Shown piece by piece: positions 27,283 to 36,707 of a DNA stretch of 64,000 bases. The notes beneath the pieces were generated by a model. That model searched no databases. It was given only the letters and a program-made list of their open reading frames with translations, and had not been told where the DNA came from. Position numbers and translations under genes: made by a program. Numbering within the stretch: the first letter of the stretch is position 1; each line of letters begins with the position of its first letter. The DNA is taken from the NCBI GenBank assembly GCA_964508975.1, contig CAZDVQ010000003.1, positions 62,001-126,000 on the forward strand, written 5' to 3'. The stretch comes from CAZDVQ01 sp964508975. GTDB taxonomy: Bacteria; Bacteroidota; Bacteroidia; Chitinophagales; Saprospiraceae.

Positions 27283-30200
27283 CTAGTGCTTTTTCACACC
27301 GAAGATACCCCTGATAAAACGCACCATGCGCACCTCCATCAAGAGGTAAAGCACAGGTACTACAACCAGGGTCAAGAAGGTTGAGAACGTTAAACCATAG
27401 ATAACCGTCCAGGCTAATGGGCCCCAGAACGCTACACTCTCGCCACCGATATAAATCTGTGGATCAGACTGCGTTACCAAGGTTATAAAGTTGATATTCA
27501 AGCCAATAGCTAGCGGAATCAAGCCCAAAATGGTGGTTATCGCCGTCAGCAACACGGGGCGCAAACGGGTCTCGCCCGACTCGGCGATGGCCTTAATCAC
27601 GTCTGTGTCCGACAACTCCTTGCCTGCCTCCAAGCCCTGCTCCTCGCGCATGCGTGCACGTGTGGCGTTGGTATAGTCAATCAATACAATGGCGTTGTTT
27701 ACCACGATACCAGCCAAAGAGATGATACCTACACCAGTCATGATCAACACGAAGTCGGCACCGGTAAGTGCATAACCCAAGAACACGCCGATAGTACTAA
27801 ACAATACCGTAAGCATGATGATGAACGGCGCGATGATAGAGTTAAACTGTGCCACCAAGATCAGGAAGATAGCCGCCACGGCAATCAACATGGCCGTTGA
27901 CAAGAAGGCCATCGACTCGGCTTGTTCTTCTTGCTCGCCCGTGAACGAAACGTTGAAACCGTCTTCCAGTTTGTAGTCCAACATAGCATCTTGAATTTCT
28001 TTTACCACCTCGTTAGCGTTGTAGCCTTCGAGCACGTTCGAGAAAATGGTGATGGTACGGCGTGTATCACGGTGGTTTACAGCACTATAGGTTGATGAGT
28101 AGCGAATATCGGCCATGGCTGAAATAGGCAATTGCACAATTTGGCCGTTGGCTGGGTTACGGAAGGTGATATTCTGGCTCAAGAGCTGGGTAATGTCGTT
28201 GCGCAGGGTTTGGTCCAAACGCACCATGATTTTATACTCGTCGTCGCCTGATTTAAATTTCGACACTTCCTTACCGAACAAAGCCGAGCGGATAGCCATA
28301 GCGATGGCCGAGGTTGAAGTACCAAAACGACGGGCAGCGTCGCGGTTTACATCAATAATCAATTCAGGTTTGCCAATCTCGATGTCGGTTTTCAACTCCT
28401 CGATACCTTTGATATTCTTCGAGTTGATAAACTCTACCACGTTGGTAGCCTGAGCCAACATTTCTTCCATTTCCTTAGCGTTACCCACCAACTCTATGTT
28501 GATTGGTTTACCCGTTGGTGGGCCGTCTTGGTTTTTGTCCACGATGATGGTCACACCAGCGTAGCCTTGTACTGCTGCACGGATTTTTTCTAGCACCTCC
28601 CAGGTATCCACACCCTCGCGTTTGTCAAATTGTACAAACGACACGGTGATACGGGCCTTGTTCGGCGATGATTCGCCACCAGCCTCTGGGCTACTTGGGT
28701 CGCCAGTACCTTTGCCAACCTGCGTCAACACCGCGTCAACGGCTTTCATGTAAGGCTGTATGGCTTTTTCAACCTTGGCCTCCAACTCTTGCGTCAACTT
28801 GTTGGTCACTTGTATATCGGTACCGATAGGCATCTCCACAAACACGTTGATATACTGCGGCGCTGCTTTCGGGAACAATACCACCGATGGGGCATTAGAC
28901 GAGAACAAAGCGATAGAGAAGATAAACAAGAAAATAGTACCTGCCGTGAATAACCAAGGCCTATAACCTTTCAAGGCAAAATTGATAAACTTGGAATAAC
29001 CGTGCTCCAACATAGGCAAAACCTTATCTTGGAAGGCAAAGGAGCCCGGACGGAACAAAAAGTGGTTCATCAAGCCCAAAAGACCCGCGATGAAAAACAA
29101 GTTGCGTACCCAAACCGTACCGGTAACTAGACCAATCACGGCTACGGCAAACATAGCACCCGAGATAATCAACACCTGGCGGGTGTGCTTCATACGCTCT
29201 TTTTTATCCTCGTTGTGCACGTCGATATACATGAACCAAGACGCCAACACAGGGTTAACCACCAAGGCCACGAACAAGGATGCCGTAAGCGTAATCATCA
29301 AGGTAATAGGCAAGTAACTCATGAACTCACCCATGATACCTGGCCAGAAAATAAGCGGGATAAAAGCCGCTACGGTGGTCAAGGTAGAGGTGATTACTGG
29401 AATAGCCACTTCAGAGGTGGCCAAGATGGCCGCTTCTTTACGGGGCACGCCGTTTTGTACAAATCGGTACATGTTTTCAACCACCACGATACCGTTATCC
29501 ACCAACATACCAAGGGCCAAAATCAAGGAGAACAGCACCACCATGTTGAGCGACACGCCGTAGAGGTTCAAAATCAAAATACCCAACAACATAGAGAGCG
29601 GGATGGCCACACCCACGAAGTTGGCGTTGCGCAAGCCCATGAAGAACAACAATACCAATACCACGAGGATTACCCCCGAGATGATACTGTTGGTCAAGTT
29701 GTTCACGGTGTCGCGAATCTGGATAGACTGGTCGTTGAATATCTGTACTTTCAAATCGTCGGGCAAGAGCTTGTCTTTTTTCGCTTGCTCGGTCAACAAC
29801 TTGATTTTATCCGATGCATCCAACAAGTTTTCGCCTGATTTCTTGATAACGTCGAGCGAAACCACGGGGAAGCGGTCGGAACGGGCGTAACTATCGGCCT
29901 CGGCAAAGTCAAAGGCAATCGGCTGAGCCACAATATCTTTCATGTAAATCGAGTTCATGTTCTCGCTCTTCACGATAATGTCCTCGATGTCTTTCACACT
30001 TTTAAACTCGCCCACCATACGTACCGAGCGGCGCATACCGTTCGAAAGCACGTCGCCGGCCGAGAGGGTCAAGTTTTCTTGCAAAATGGCGTATTCTACG
30101 TCCTCGAAAGTAAGCTGCATGGCCTTCATCTTGTTCAGGTCGAGGTTAATTTTCACCTCGCGCTCCATCACGCCTTTCAGGTCAACACGCAAAACTTCCT

Positions 30201-30741
30201 TCATCTTTTCCATCTCGTCTTCCATGGTCTCGCCGTACTTGCGCAGTTCGTCGAGACTATAATTACCCGAGAGGTTCACGGTCAGGATCGGGATTTCCGA
30301 GAAGTTAATCTCGCGGATGGCCGGCTCCATGGTCAAGTCCTTGGGTAGGTCTTTCTTGGCCTTATCCACCGCGTCTTTCACCTCTTGCAGGGCTTTTTCC
30401 ACCTCCACGTCGGTGTTAAACTCCACGATGATGATCGAGAAATCCTGGATAGAGTTCGACTTGATATCCTTGATGCCGTTAATCGATTTCAACTCGCGCT
30501 CGATGTAGCGGGTCACGAGGTTTTCCATGTCCACGGCCGAGTTGCCCGAGTACACGGTTTGTACGTAAATCGTTGGGATTACGATTTCCGGAAATGCCTC
30601 CTTGGGCATTTTCAGGTATGAAATCAAGCCGAATGCCACGATGATGAAGGACAGGATGAGCACGCTCGTCGCGTTGTTCACCGATAGCTTCGTCAGGCTA
30701 AACGTCTTGATATTTTGAATAAATTTCTGTAAGGATTCCAT
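27283..30741 (-). CDS. RND-family efflux transporter (inner-membrane subunit)
   Basis: This 1152-residue protein has the AcrB/CzcA fold: one N-terminal helix, two large periplasmic loops and two blocks of transmembrane helices. NGIVVVENMYR and NAIVLIDYTNATR are the paired family signatures around helices 4 and 10. It is the proton-driven pump of a tripartite export system. It lies downstream of HlyD-like and TolC-like genes on the same strand, with element G inserted between it and the HlyD-like gene. Substrates cannot be inferred. Confidence 0.94.
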   Translation of the reverse strand: MESLQKFIQNIKTFSLTKLSVNNATSVLILSFIIVAFGLISYLKMPKEAFPEIVIPTIYVQTVYSGNSAVDMENLVTRYIERELKSINGIKDIKSNSIQDFSIIIVEFNTDVEVEKALQEVKDAVDKAKKDLPKDLTMEPAIREINFSEIPILTVNLSGNYSLDELRKYGETMEDEMEKMKEVLRVDLKGVMEREVKINLDLNKMKAMQLTFEDVEYAILQENLTLSAGDVLSNGMRRSVRMVGEFKSVKDIEDIIVKSENMNSIYMKDIVAQPIAFDFAEADSYARSDRFPVVSLDVIKKSGENLLDASDKIKLLTEQAKKDKLLPDDLKVQIFNDQSIQIRDTVNNLTNSIISGVILVVLVLLFFMGLRNANFVGVAIPLSMLLGILILNLYGVSLNMVVLFSLILALGMLVDNGIVVVENMYRFVQNGVPRKEAAILATSEVAIPVITSTLTTVAAFIPLIFWPGIMGEFMSYLPITLMITLTASLFVALVVNPVLASWFMYIDVHNEDKKERMKHTRQVLIISGAMFAVAVIGLVTGTVWVRNLFFIAGLLGLMNHFLFRPGSFAFQDKVLPMLEHGYSKFINFALKGYRPWLFTAGTIFLFIFSIALFSSNAPSVVLFPKAAPQYINVFVEMPIGTDIQVTNKLTQELEAKVEKAIQPYMKAVDAVLTQVGKGTGDPSSPEAGGESSPNKARITVSFVQFDKREGVDTWEVLEKIRAAVQGYAGVTIIVDKNQDGPPTGKPINIELVGNAKEMEEMLAQATNVVEFINSKNIKGIEELKTDIEIGKPELIIDVNRDAARRFGTSTSAIAMAIRSALFGKEVSKFKSGDDEYKIMVRLDQTLRNDITQLLSQNITFRNPANGQIVQLPISAMADIRYSSTYSAVNHRDTRRTITIFSNVLEGYNANEVVKEIQDAMLDYKLEDGFNVSFTGEQEEQAESMAFLSTAMLIAVAAIFLILVAQFNSIIAPFIIMLTVLFSTIGVFLGYALTGADFVLIMTGVGIISLAGIVVNNAIVLIDYTNATRARMREEQGLEAGKELSDTDVIKAIAESGETRLRPVLLTAITTILGLIPLAIGLNINFITLVTQSDPQIYIGGESVAFWGPLAWTVIYGLTFSTFLTLVVVPVLYLLMEVRMVRFIRGIFGVKKH

Positions 30742-30796
30742 AAAATGGATTTGGGTTGTAATTGATTGTGATTACCTAATGCCTTTGCTATTCCTG

Positions 30797-30942
30797 CTTT
30801 TTAGGGCGTGTCCCTCGCACCCGGGGCGTATTGCAATACGCCCCTACAGTGCTCGGGTCGCTACGTTGCGCGGCTCGCTGTTCGCTCGGCCCGCGTTGCG
30901 GTCTGGCCCTACGGGCCACCGCTCCACATCGCTCACGCAGGA
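30797..30942 (+). repeat. Mosaic GC-rich hairpin element, copy G
   Basis: Starts TTTTTAGGGCG and ends CATCGCTCACGCAGG. It contains GGGGCGTATTGC/GCAATACGCCCC and the slot hairpin GGCCC-TAC-GGGCC. It lies inside the efflux operon, between the HlyD-like stop and the RND start. Confidence 0.88.
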
Positions 30943-30958
30943 ATATGGCCAGCGGCTA

Positions 30959-32116
30959 CTATTTGCCTGGTACGTCGTTGAGTACTTCCAGCAAATCGTT
31001 TTCCGATGCCTTACGGGCACCTTCTACCAAAATGCTTTCGCCACCTTTCAGACCCGATTTAATCTCGGTTGATGGGCCATAAGCCACACCACGCTGCACG
31101 TATACCTTCTTGGCACGAAGACCTTCAGGGCTCGACTCGGTGGTGTACACATAATCTTGGCCTTCTACATCTTGCATGATCAATTCAGTCATCACTACAG
31201 GTGCATTTGTGGCCACGTAGTCGCGAATTTGTACCACAGCCACTAAGTTTGGTTTATACAAACCACGGGCGTTTGGCAAGGCTACTTCAATTTCAAAGGT
31301 GCGGTTCGCTGGGTTAATCATACGGCCCACCTCGATGATACGGGTGTTGATAGAGTCGCCCAACGCAGGGAACGTTACTTTTACAGCATCGCCAACTTTT
31401 ACAGCAGGCAAGTAGTTTTCAGGTATCTCGGCCGTTACTTTCAAATTGCTCAAGTTTACAATCATCACGATGGGGGCGCCAGGACCAGCCATTTCGCCAG
31501 CTTTAACCATCACGCGGTCAATCGTACCGGCAATCGGGGCATAAACGTTGGCTTTAGTCATCTGGAACTTGAGGCTTTCTTTGCGTTTTTCCAGTTGTTC
31601 TACCTGGTTTTTAGCTTGCAGGTATTGTACTTCCGAACCGATTTTCTGTTTCCAGAGGTTTTCTTGGCGTTCAAAAACTTGTTGCGCCAATTCAAGGCCC
31701 TTGTTCAACTCGTCCATGCTTTTTTCCAAGGTTTCTAGGTCAATCACGGCAATGAGTTGGCCTTTACTCACGGTTTGGCCTTCTTTTACCAACAACTTGG
31801 TGATACGGCCACCCGTTTCGCTACTGGCGTAGCCTGGGTCTTCCGCAGCCACGGTTGCCTGGATATCTACAAAGTGTTCAAAGGTTTGGGCAGCAACCGT
31901 GGTGGTCGTTACCAAAACTTTTTTCTCTACCTGCACGGTAGTATCTAGCTCGGCAATTTGGCCTTCCAATTCCTTGATTTCATCCATCAAGGTTTTGAGG
32001 GCAGCTTTTTTCTCGGCCAGCTCAGATTTCAAGCCAGCGAGGTCTTTGGCACCGCCACCACCGCCACAAGAGGCCAGTATAACTAGGGATGCTAATGCGA
32101 AAACAATGCGTTTCAT
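30959..32116 (-). CDS. HlyD/AcrA-family periplasmic adaptor lipoprotein
   Basis: The 385-residue precursor has a lipobox (ILASC, Cys17), a Gly-rich start and an extra coiled coil (about 25-65). A split lipoyl/barrel-sandwich domain (GQLIAVIDLE and YAPIAGTIDRVMVKAGE) lies on either side of a helical hairpin, followed by a beta-barrel domain. It bridges the RND pump and the TolC-like channel. It lies 42 bp after the TolC-like gene and is part of the same operon. Confidence 0.93.
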   Translation of the reverse strand: MKRIVFALASLVILASCGGGGGAKDLAGLKSELAEKKAALKTLMDEIKELEGQIAELDTTVQVEKKVLVTTTTVAAQTFEHFVDIQATVAAEDPGYASSETGGRITKLLVKEGQTVSKGQLIAVIDLETLEKSMDELNKGLELAQQVFERQENLWKQKIGSEVQYLQAKNQVEQLEKRKESLKFQMTKANVYAPIAGTIDRVMVKAGEMAGPGAPIVMIVNLSNLKVTAEIPENYLPAVKVGDAVKVTFPALGDSINTRIIEVGRMINPANRTFEIEVALPNARGLYKPNLVAVVQIRDYVATNAPVVMTELIMQDVEGQDYVYTTESSPEGLRAKKVYVQRGVAYGPSTEIKSGLKGGESILVEGARKASENDLLEVLNDVPGK

Positions 32117-32158
32117 ATTAAAGTAGGTTATGAGTTTGATTGGTTGTTCAATGATTAA

Positions 32159-33574
32159 TTATAGTGTACCTAAGGCGTTTGACAAGTCAACTTGCGATTG
32201 TAGCAAGTCGTACAAAGCATTCAGGTAATTGGCTTGCGATTGGTACAACTCGCGTTCTGCTTGGCTTACTTCAATGCTTGAACCAACACCTTCGCGGTAT
32301 TTAACCTGGGTCACGTTATAAATTTTCTCGGCCAATGCCAAGTTCTGTTTTTGTGATTCTACGCGATCCATGGCAATGGTGTAGCGTTTGCGGGCGTTGA
32401 TTACCTGCAATGTGGTTGCTTGTTCAAATTGGTCTTTCTGGATTTCAATTTTTTCAAGGGTAATTTTAGCCCGCTCGATGGAAGCTTTTTTGCTAAAACC
32501 ATCGAAAATTGGCACGTTTACCTGAACACCTGCCACGACGGCGGGAATCCAAGGTATGTCGTTATCTGTGAATAGGTTATTGCGGTTCAATGCAACTTGT
32601 GCCTGCGCAAAAACCGAAACTGATGGCAAGTACATGGCTTTTAAGCGCTTGAGGTTCAACTCGTTGAGGCCACGGTTGCGGTCCATGATTTCAAGCTCGC
32701 GACGGTTGCTGAAGTCAATTTCGCCATCGGCTGAAACTGGTTTGGCTGCTACCAACAACAATTCAACATCGTCGGTCAACTCAATAGGATCGGTTAGCGG
32801 GAAACCCATCTGGAACTTGAGTACAGTCTCGGCCAACTCGGTTTGCTGGGTCAAGGCCTGCAACTCGGTGCGTAGGTTTGCCAATGAAAGGGTCAAGCGG
32901 TCCACGTCAAGTTGTTCGATAAATCCATTGGCGTTCATGGCTTTCAACTCGTTCAACGAGCGTTCCAAGTTGCTGATGTTTTTCTCGATGATGCTCTTGT
33001 TCTGACGGGCCATAATAGCCGTCAAATACGCCTGCGATACATTGTACTTGATTTCCTGCTCGGTGATACCCACTTGGCGCTCGGTCATTTCCTTCAAACC
33101 TTTGGCGGCTTGTAGGCCCACGAAGTACGAGCCGTCAAAGGCTAGTATACTTGCGTTAATGTTACCTGCTAAGCTTTGGCGAAGACCAAACTGCAAGGTT
33201 TGTGGACTACCAAACACCGGGTTGCCATCGGCATCCAAACGTGTGTACGAAACAGGAATAAGGTTGCCGTTCACATCTTGTACCTGGGTAAAATCCTGCT
33301 CCGGGAAAAAAGGCGGGATAACCGACTTAGGTATCACGATGTTGTACTGGTAAGAGGCACCACCGTTCACCTGGGGTAAGCCAATGGCCGTGAACTCTTT
33401 CACCTGCCAGTTGGCATCGCGAATGTTTGCCTCGGCCACGCGGATGTTCAGGTGGTTCTTCAGCGCATAGCTTACCGCTTGCTGAAGGCTGAATGCCTTG
33501 GTTTCTGTTTCCGGCTGGGCATATGCACGGCCAACAAACAGGCTTAAAACGAAAAGGGTTAATACAGATCTCAT
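32159..33574 (-). CDS. TolC-family outer-membrane efflux protein
   Basis: This 471-residue precursor has a signal peptide (1-19, ending AYAQ) and two outer-membrane efflux protein repeats. Long helices (for example VSQAYLTAIMARQNKSIIEK and EVSQAERELYQSQANYLNAL) and C-terminal DLSNALGTL are typical of TolC. It forms the outer-membrane exit duct for the adaptor and pump encoded downstream. It is 37 bp after the TetR gene. Confidence 0.94.
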   Translation of the reverse strand: MRSVLTLFVLSLFVGRAYAQPETETKAFSLQQAVSYALKNHLNIRVAEANIRDANWQVKEFTAIGLPQVNGGASYQYNIVIPKSVIPPFFPEQDFTQVQDVNGNLIPVSYTRLDADGNPVFGSPQTLQFGLRQSLAGNINASILAFDGSYFVGLQAAKGLKEMTERQVGITEQEIKYNVSQAYLTAIMARQNKSIIEKNISNLERSLNELKAMNANGFIEQLDVDRLTLSLANLRTELQALTQQTELAETVLKFQMGFPLTDPIELTDDVELLLVAAKPVSADGEIDFSNRRELEIMDRNRGLNELNLKRLKAMYLPSVSVFAQAQVALNRNNLFTDNDIPWIPAVVAGVQVNVPIFDGFSKKASIERAKITLEKIEIQKDQFEQATTLQVINARKRYTIAMDRVESQKQNLALAEKIYNVTQVKYREGVGSSIEVSQAERELYQSQANYLNALYDLLQSQVDLSNALGTL

Positions 33575-33611
33575 GTAGGATTGATTGGTATGAGGAGTTT
33601 GGATGATTTAA

Positions 33612-34235
33612 TTATGGTTCGTTTTTGTATTTTTTGTACAGGGCCAAGCCTTGCTCCGACACCAACGCGTGCATGTGGTAGTCGATGTATATGCTGTGGA
33701 TTTTATCCGGGGTATATTCCGGGTAAGGGAAAACCTCTGAGTCGAGGATACTATACGCTTGTGCGATGTACAACTTCACCACGATATCGAGGTTGATATC
33801 TGTCCGGTACAAAGCTTCTTGCTGGCCCCGGAGTATATTTTCGCGCATGGTTTTGCCCACGAAGCGCATGCGGTGCTCTTCCATGATGTCCCAACTCTTG
33901 CGGTAATATTTTTTCAAGTCGAGGATCAATACCGGGTTAATTTGCTGGAGCATAATATTAACGGTACTGGCTATTTTCAACATCTCGTCGATGGCGTCCT
34001 TCGCATCGTGGGTACATGAAGTACACAGCATTTCCTCCATCTGGATGTGCATTTCAACCGATTTCTGGATTAAATCCGCTTTATCAACGACGTGTTTATA
34101 CAAGGTTTTCTTTGAAATACCTAAATCCTTGGCTATATCCGACATGGTGATGCGTTGCACACCAAAGCGCATAAAAAGCCGAGCTGCCTTTTCGAGGATG
34201 GATAAAAACTCTTCGTTGTAAACAGGTTCTTGCAT
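33612..34235 (-). CDS. TetR-family repressor of the efflux operon
   Basis: This protein of about 207 residues has an N-terminal TetR HTH (LFMRFGVQRITMSDIAKDLG, then SKKTLYKHV) and a helical ligand-binding domain. As first gene of the operon it most likely represses it and itself. I chose the ATG at 34235 (MQEPVYN). The longest frame starts at 34277, upstream of the -7 box at 34264-34257, so that start cannot be used by this promoter. ATG 34241 is also possible. Confidence 0.9.
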   Translation of the reverse strand: MQEPVYNEEFLSILEKAARLFMRFGVQRITMSDIAKDLGISKKTLYKHVVDKADLIQKSVEMHIQMEEMLCTSCTHDAKDAIDEMLKIASTVNIMLQQINPVLILDLKKYYRKSWDIMEEHRMRFVGKTMRENILRGQQEALYRTDINLDIVVKLYIAQAYSILDSEVFPYPEYTPDKIHSIYIDYHMHALVSEQGLALYKKYKNEP

Positions 34236-34256
34236 GTACATTTTTAAATTCGGGGG

Positions 34257-34264
34257 CAAAAGTA
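34257..34264 (-). promoter_or_regulatory. -7 box of the TetR-led efflux operon
   Basis: TACTTTTG on the minus strand, 21 bp upstream of the chosen ATG. A TTTG occurs 23 nt further upstream (34291-34288), a slightly long spacer. Confidence 0.6.
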
Positions 34265-34456
34265 TGGAAAAGAACACGGGAAACCCGCAAAGGTTTTAAA
34301 GTTTCCATAGTTTATTTTTATACTTTTCGACCAACGTCTATTTTTAGCGGAGGAAAGCTTGTCGGAGTGGAAAAACATAGCTCTAATCAAAGCTCCAAAA
34401 CCCCAAAAATGAAGCAATATTTGCTACTTGTTCATCGTTCATATTTCATAGTTATG

Positions 34457-34562
34457 ATTTGGGCGTTGCGCCGCTAGCGCGTCGCCGGCGTGCTACGCGC
34501 TCCCTAGACGGTCGGCCCTGCGGGCTGGCCGCGTTGCGGCCACGCTACGCATGCCTAACGCG
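34457..34562 (+). repeat. Mosaic GC-rich hairpin element, copy H
   Basis: Starts GATTTGGGCGTTGCG and ends GCATGCCTAACGCG. It contains GGCCC-TGC-GGGCTGGCC and GGCCGCG-TT-GCGGCC. A GTTCATCGTTCAT tract precedes it. Confidence 0.82.
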
Positions 34563-34588
34563 ACGGCGGCTTTTGGCCGCCGTTTTTT
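34563..34588 (+). terminator. Hairpin with T-run after element H
   Basis: CGGCGGC and GCCGCCG pair around TTTTG and are followed by TTTTTT. It would terminate transcription before the Septu-like operon promoter. Confidence 0.65.
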
Positions 34589-34731
34589 ATCTAAACCCTG
34601 ATTGATGTGATTCATTTGAAAGGCAAATGCGTTGCCTAATCATAGTTTTGAAAAAGCTTCCGCTAAGCGGATAGAAACCCTAAATCATGAGAGCAAAAAA
34701 CAAGAATAACCTTACTTTGCGTTATTGTAAG

Positions 34732-34739
34732 TATATTTG
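34732..34739 (+). promoter_or_regulatory. -7 box of the Septu-like operon
   Basis: TATATTTG, 20 bp before the ATG at 34760. The nearest upstream TTTG (34716-34719) is only 12 nt away, so the -33 part is poor. Confidence 0.55.
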
Positions 34740-34759
34740 CAAAACATAAACAATTGGAT

Positions 34760-36085
34760 ATGCGCATCACGCAGATAGAGTTAAACCATATTGGTGTTTT
34801 TGAATCCGAGGAAATCGTATTCGAGCCTTGCCCCACTGCTGGTAAGGCCGAGATACATATATTTACTGGCACAAATGGAACAGGGAAAAGTACTGTTTTG
34901 AAAGCCTTGGCAGCAGCGTTTGATGAAGTTGCTGTGACAACAAAAAACGAAAAAACATGTCGAAACAATACGAATAGGCTCCTTGAGTATTGCAGGTATA
35001 AGAATCAAAAAAGCTCCTGTACTCTATTAATTAAAGATGAAGAGGAACTTTTTAATATTGAATATATGGGATGTCCAAAAGGAGCAAAACATTTCCATTT
35101 AAAACATGAAGATGTTCCCAGCATTGAGTCTTATCGTAGCGCTATAACGTCTAAAAGAAGAGACGATAGCTTTATTTTCAAATATGCATTATTTGCATAC
35201 TCAGGTAATAGAGCAATAACTTCCAATGACTTCCTCCCTGAAACGGTTATTTCAAACAATAACCCCTTACATCAAACTCTTGAATTTTACAAGAATATAA
35301 ACTCAAATTACAACATTTCCAATTGGATAAAAGATTCTCTTTTAAAGAGGTCTTATGCGCAGACTCAAGGTTTGAAAATAAAACAAAAAAACTATGAGGA
35401 TACAATCAATAAGTTGGAAAAAGCGCTGAGTGAAATTGTTGACTATCAAGTGATGTTTAAATTGGATACTCACCTACGAGATCCTGTAATTGAATACAAC
35501 GATATCGAACATACTATAGAAGTACTCCCCGATGGCCTAAAATCTATGTTAAGTTGGCTAGCCGACTTATGTATGAGGCTTGAAGGATTAGACTGGGAAA
35601 ACGATACACCTGTCTTCGACCGAAATATCATTCTTTTCCTAGACGAGATTGAAGTTCACCTCCACATGGAATGGCAGCGTAAAATCCTCCCGGTTATACA
35701 AAAGCTACTCCCTAATGCCCAAATATTTTTGTCCACGCATTCTCCATTCGTGGTAAACTCGGTTGACGATGCCTGGGTTTACCAACTCGAGCTTGATGGC
35801 CGGAATGCCAAGGTTGTCCAAAAACGGCTTTCGCAAGATGGCTATAGCGTTGAACAAATTATTCGCGAAGTATTTGGGGTTAAGGCTCGCTTCGGTCTTG
35901 CCGTTGAACAAGACATTGAAAAATTCAAAGCACTCCGAACAGAAGTACTGCGCTCTAACGACGACAAAAAATCGGAAAAGGCTTTACTTGTCTTGGCCAA
36001 AAAACTAGCGGAACAAAGTGCCGAACTTGAAAACTTGGTAAGCTTTGAACTGCGCCAAATTGAAAAACATCGCAAGGCTCAATAA
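34760..36085 (+). CDS. ptuA: PtuA-like AAA/SMC-type ATPase of a Septu-like defence pair
   Basis: This 441-residue protein is a RecF/OLD-type ABC ATPase. It has Walker A GTNGTGKST (37-45), a central helical insertion (about 150-235), Walker B ILFLDE (D295, E296) and the H-loop THSPF (H327). It is followed three bases later by an HNH nuclease gene, the arrangement of the Septu anti-phage system (PtuA senses or restrains, PtuB cuts). The two genes are clearly more AT-rich than gltX and its neighbours, which suggests horizontal transfer. I took ATG 34760; the frame opens six bases earlier at a TTG. Family assignment by domain order, not by database search. Confidence 0.78.
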   Translation: MRITQIELNHIGVFESEEIVFEPCPTAGKAEIHIFTGTNGTGKSTVLKALAAAFDEVAVTTKNEKTCRNNTNRLLEYCRYKNQKSSCTLLIKDEEELFNIEYMGCPKGAKHFHLKHEDVPSIESYRSAITSKRRDDSFIFKYALFAYSGNRAITSNDFLPETVISNNNPLHQTLEFYKNINSNYNISNWIKDSLLKRSYAQTQGLKIKQKNYEDTINKLEKALSEIVDYQVMFKLDTHLRDPVIEYNDIEHTIEVLPDGLKSMLSWLADLCMRLEGLDWENDTPVFDRNIILFLDEIEVHLHMEWQRKILPVIQKLLPNAQIFLSTHSPFVVNSVDDAWVYQLELDGRNAKVVQKRLSQDGYSVEQIIREVFGVKARFGLAVEQDIEKFKALRTEVLRSNDDKKSEKALLVLAKKLAEQSAELENLVSFELRQIEKHRKAQ

Positions 36086-36088
36086 AAG

Positions 36089-36703
36089 ATGGTTTCAATT
36101 ACAAGACCCGAAAAGCCCGAGTGTTTATCCCATGTTTCTAATTCTAGGGAATGGGGCACCGTGTCAAATGAAGACAAATGGGGCTTAGATTATCAAGCTA
36201 GGCGAAGCCAAAATCCTAGTGCCGTGTTTAACTGGCCTACTTACCAAGGCCGAAGAATAAATACCATCCTTGAGCCCATACTCAGGGACATGACGCATAA
36301 TCACTGCTCCTTTTGCGACATCTGGCCTGTTAGAAAGGCAGGCGCTACAATAGAACATTTTAAGCCCAAAGCAACTTTCAACCTTGATGTGTGCCGCTGG
36401 GAAAATTTATTTTATTGTTGTGGTAGTTGCCAAAAAGCCAAACAGGAGCAATTTGATGAGCTACTCCTCAAACCCGACGAGCTAAGCTACACTTTTGAGC
36501 GCTATTTTATAGTTGACTCATTTAGTTTTGAAATAATACCTAACCCCGGGGCCACAACAGAAGACCAAGAAAGGGCGCGAATAAGTATTAAACTGTATGG
36601 CTTAAATGAATATGGCTGCCCAGAAGCTAGGAAGGCTGAATTTGAAAAAGTAAAGCAGGGTACCGACCCCAATATCTGTTCCTTCAGGTACCTATTCAAC
36701 TAG
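36089..36703 (+). CDS. ptuB: PtuB-like HNH endonuclease
   Basis: This 204-residue protein has a zinc-supported HNH core: CSFC (C73, C76), the catalytic-type IEHFKPK (H90), W104-E-N106 and CCGSCQKAK (C111, C114). This order, with EHF.PK followed by W.N....C..C...K, is that of PtuB and related retron-associated HNH effectors. It starts three bases after the ATPase stop, so the pair is one operon. In Septu it is expected to cut nucleic acid on phage infection and halt growth. Composition is AT-rich like its partner. Confidence 0.78.
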   Translation: MVSITRPEKPECLSHVSNSREWGTVSNEDKWGLDYQARRSQNPSAVFNWPTYQGRRINTILEPILRDMTHNHCSFCDIWPVRKAGATIEHFKPKATFNLDVCRWENLFYCCGSCQKAKQEQFDELLLKPDELSYTFERYFIVDSFSFEIIPNPGATTEDQERARISIKLYGLNEYGCPEARKAEFEKVKQGTDPNICSFRYLFN

Positions 36704-36707
36704 CCAC

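Noticed and set aside
29185..29838. 217-residue open frame opposite the RND transporter gene
   Set aside because: Histidine- and glutamine-rich shadow of a conserved gene in another frame; no family, no promoter.
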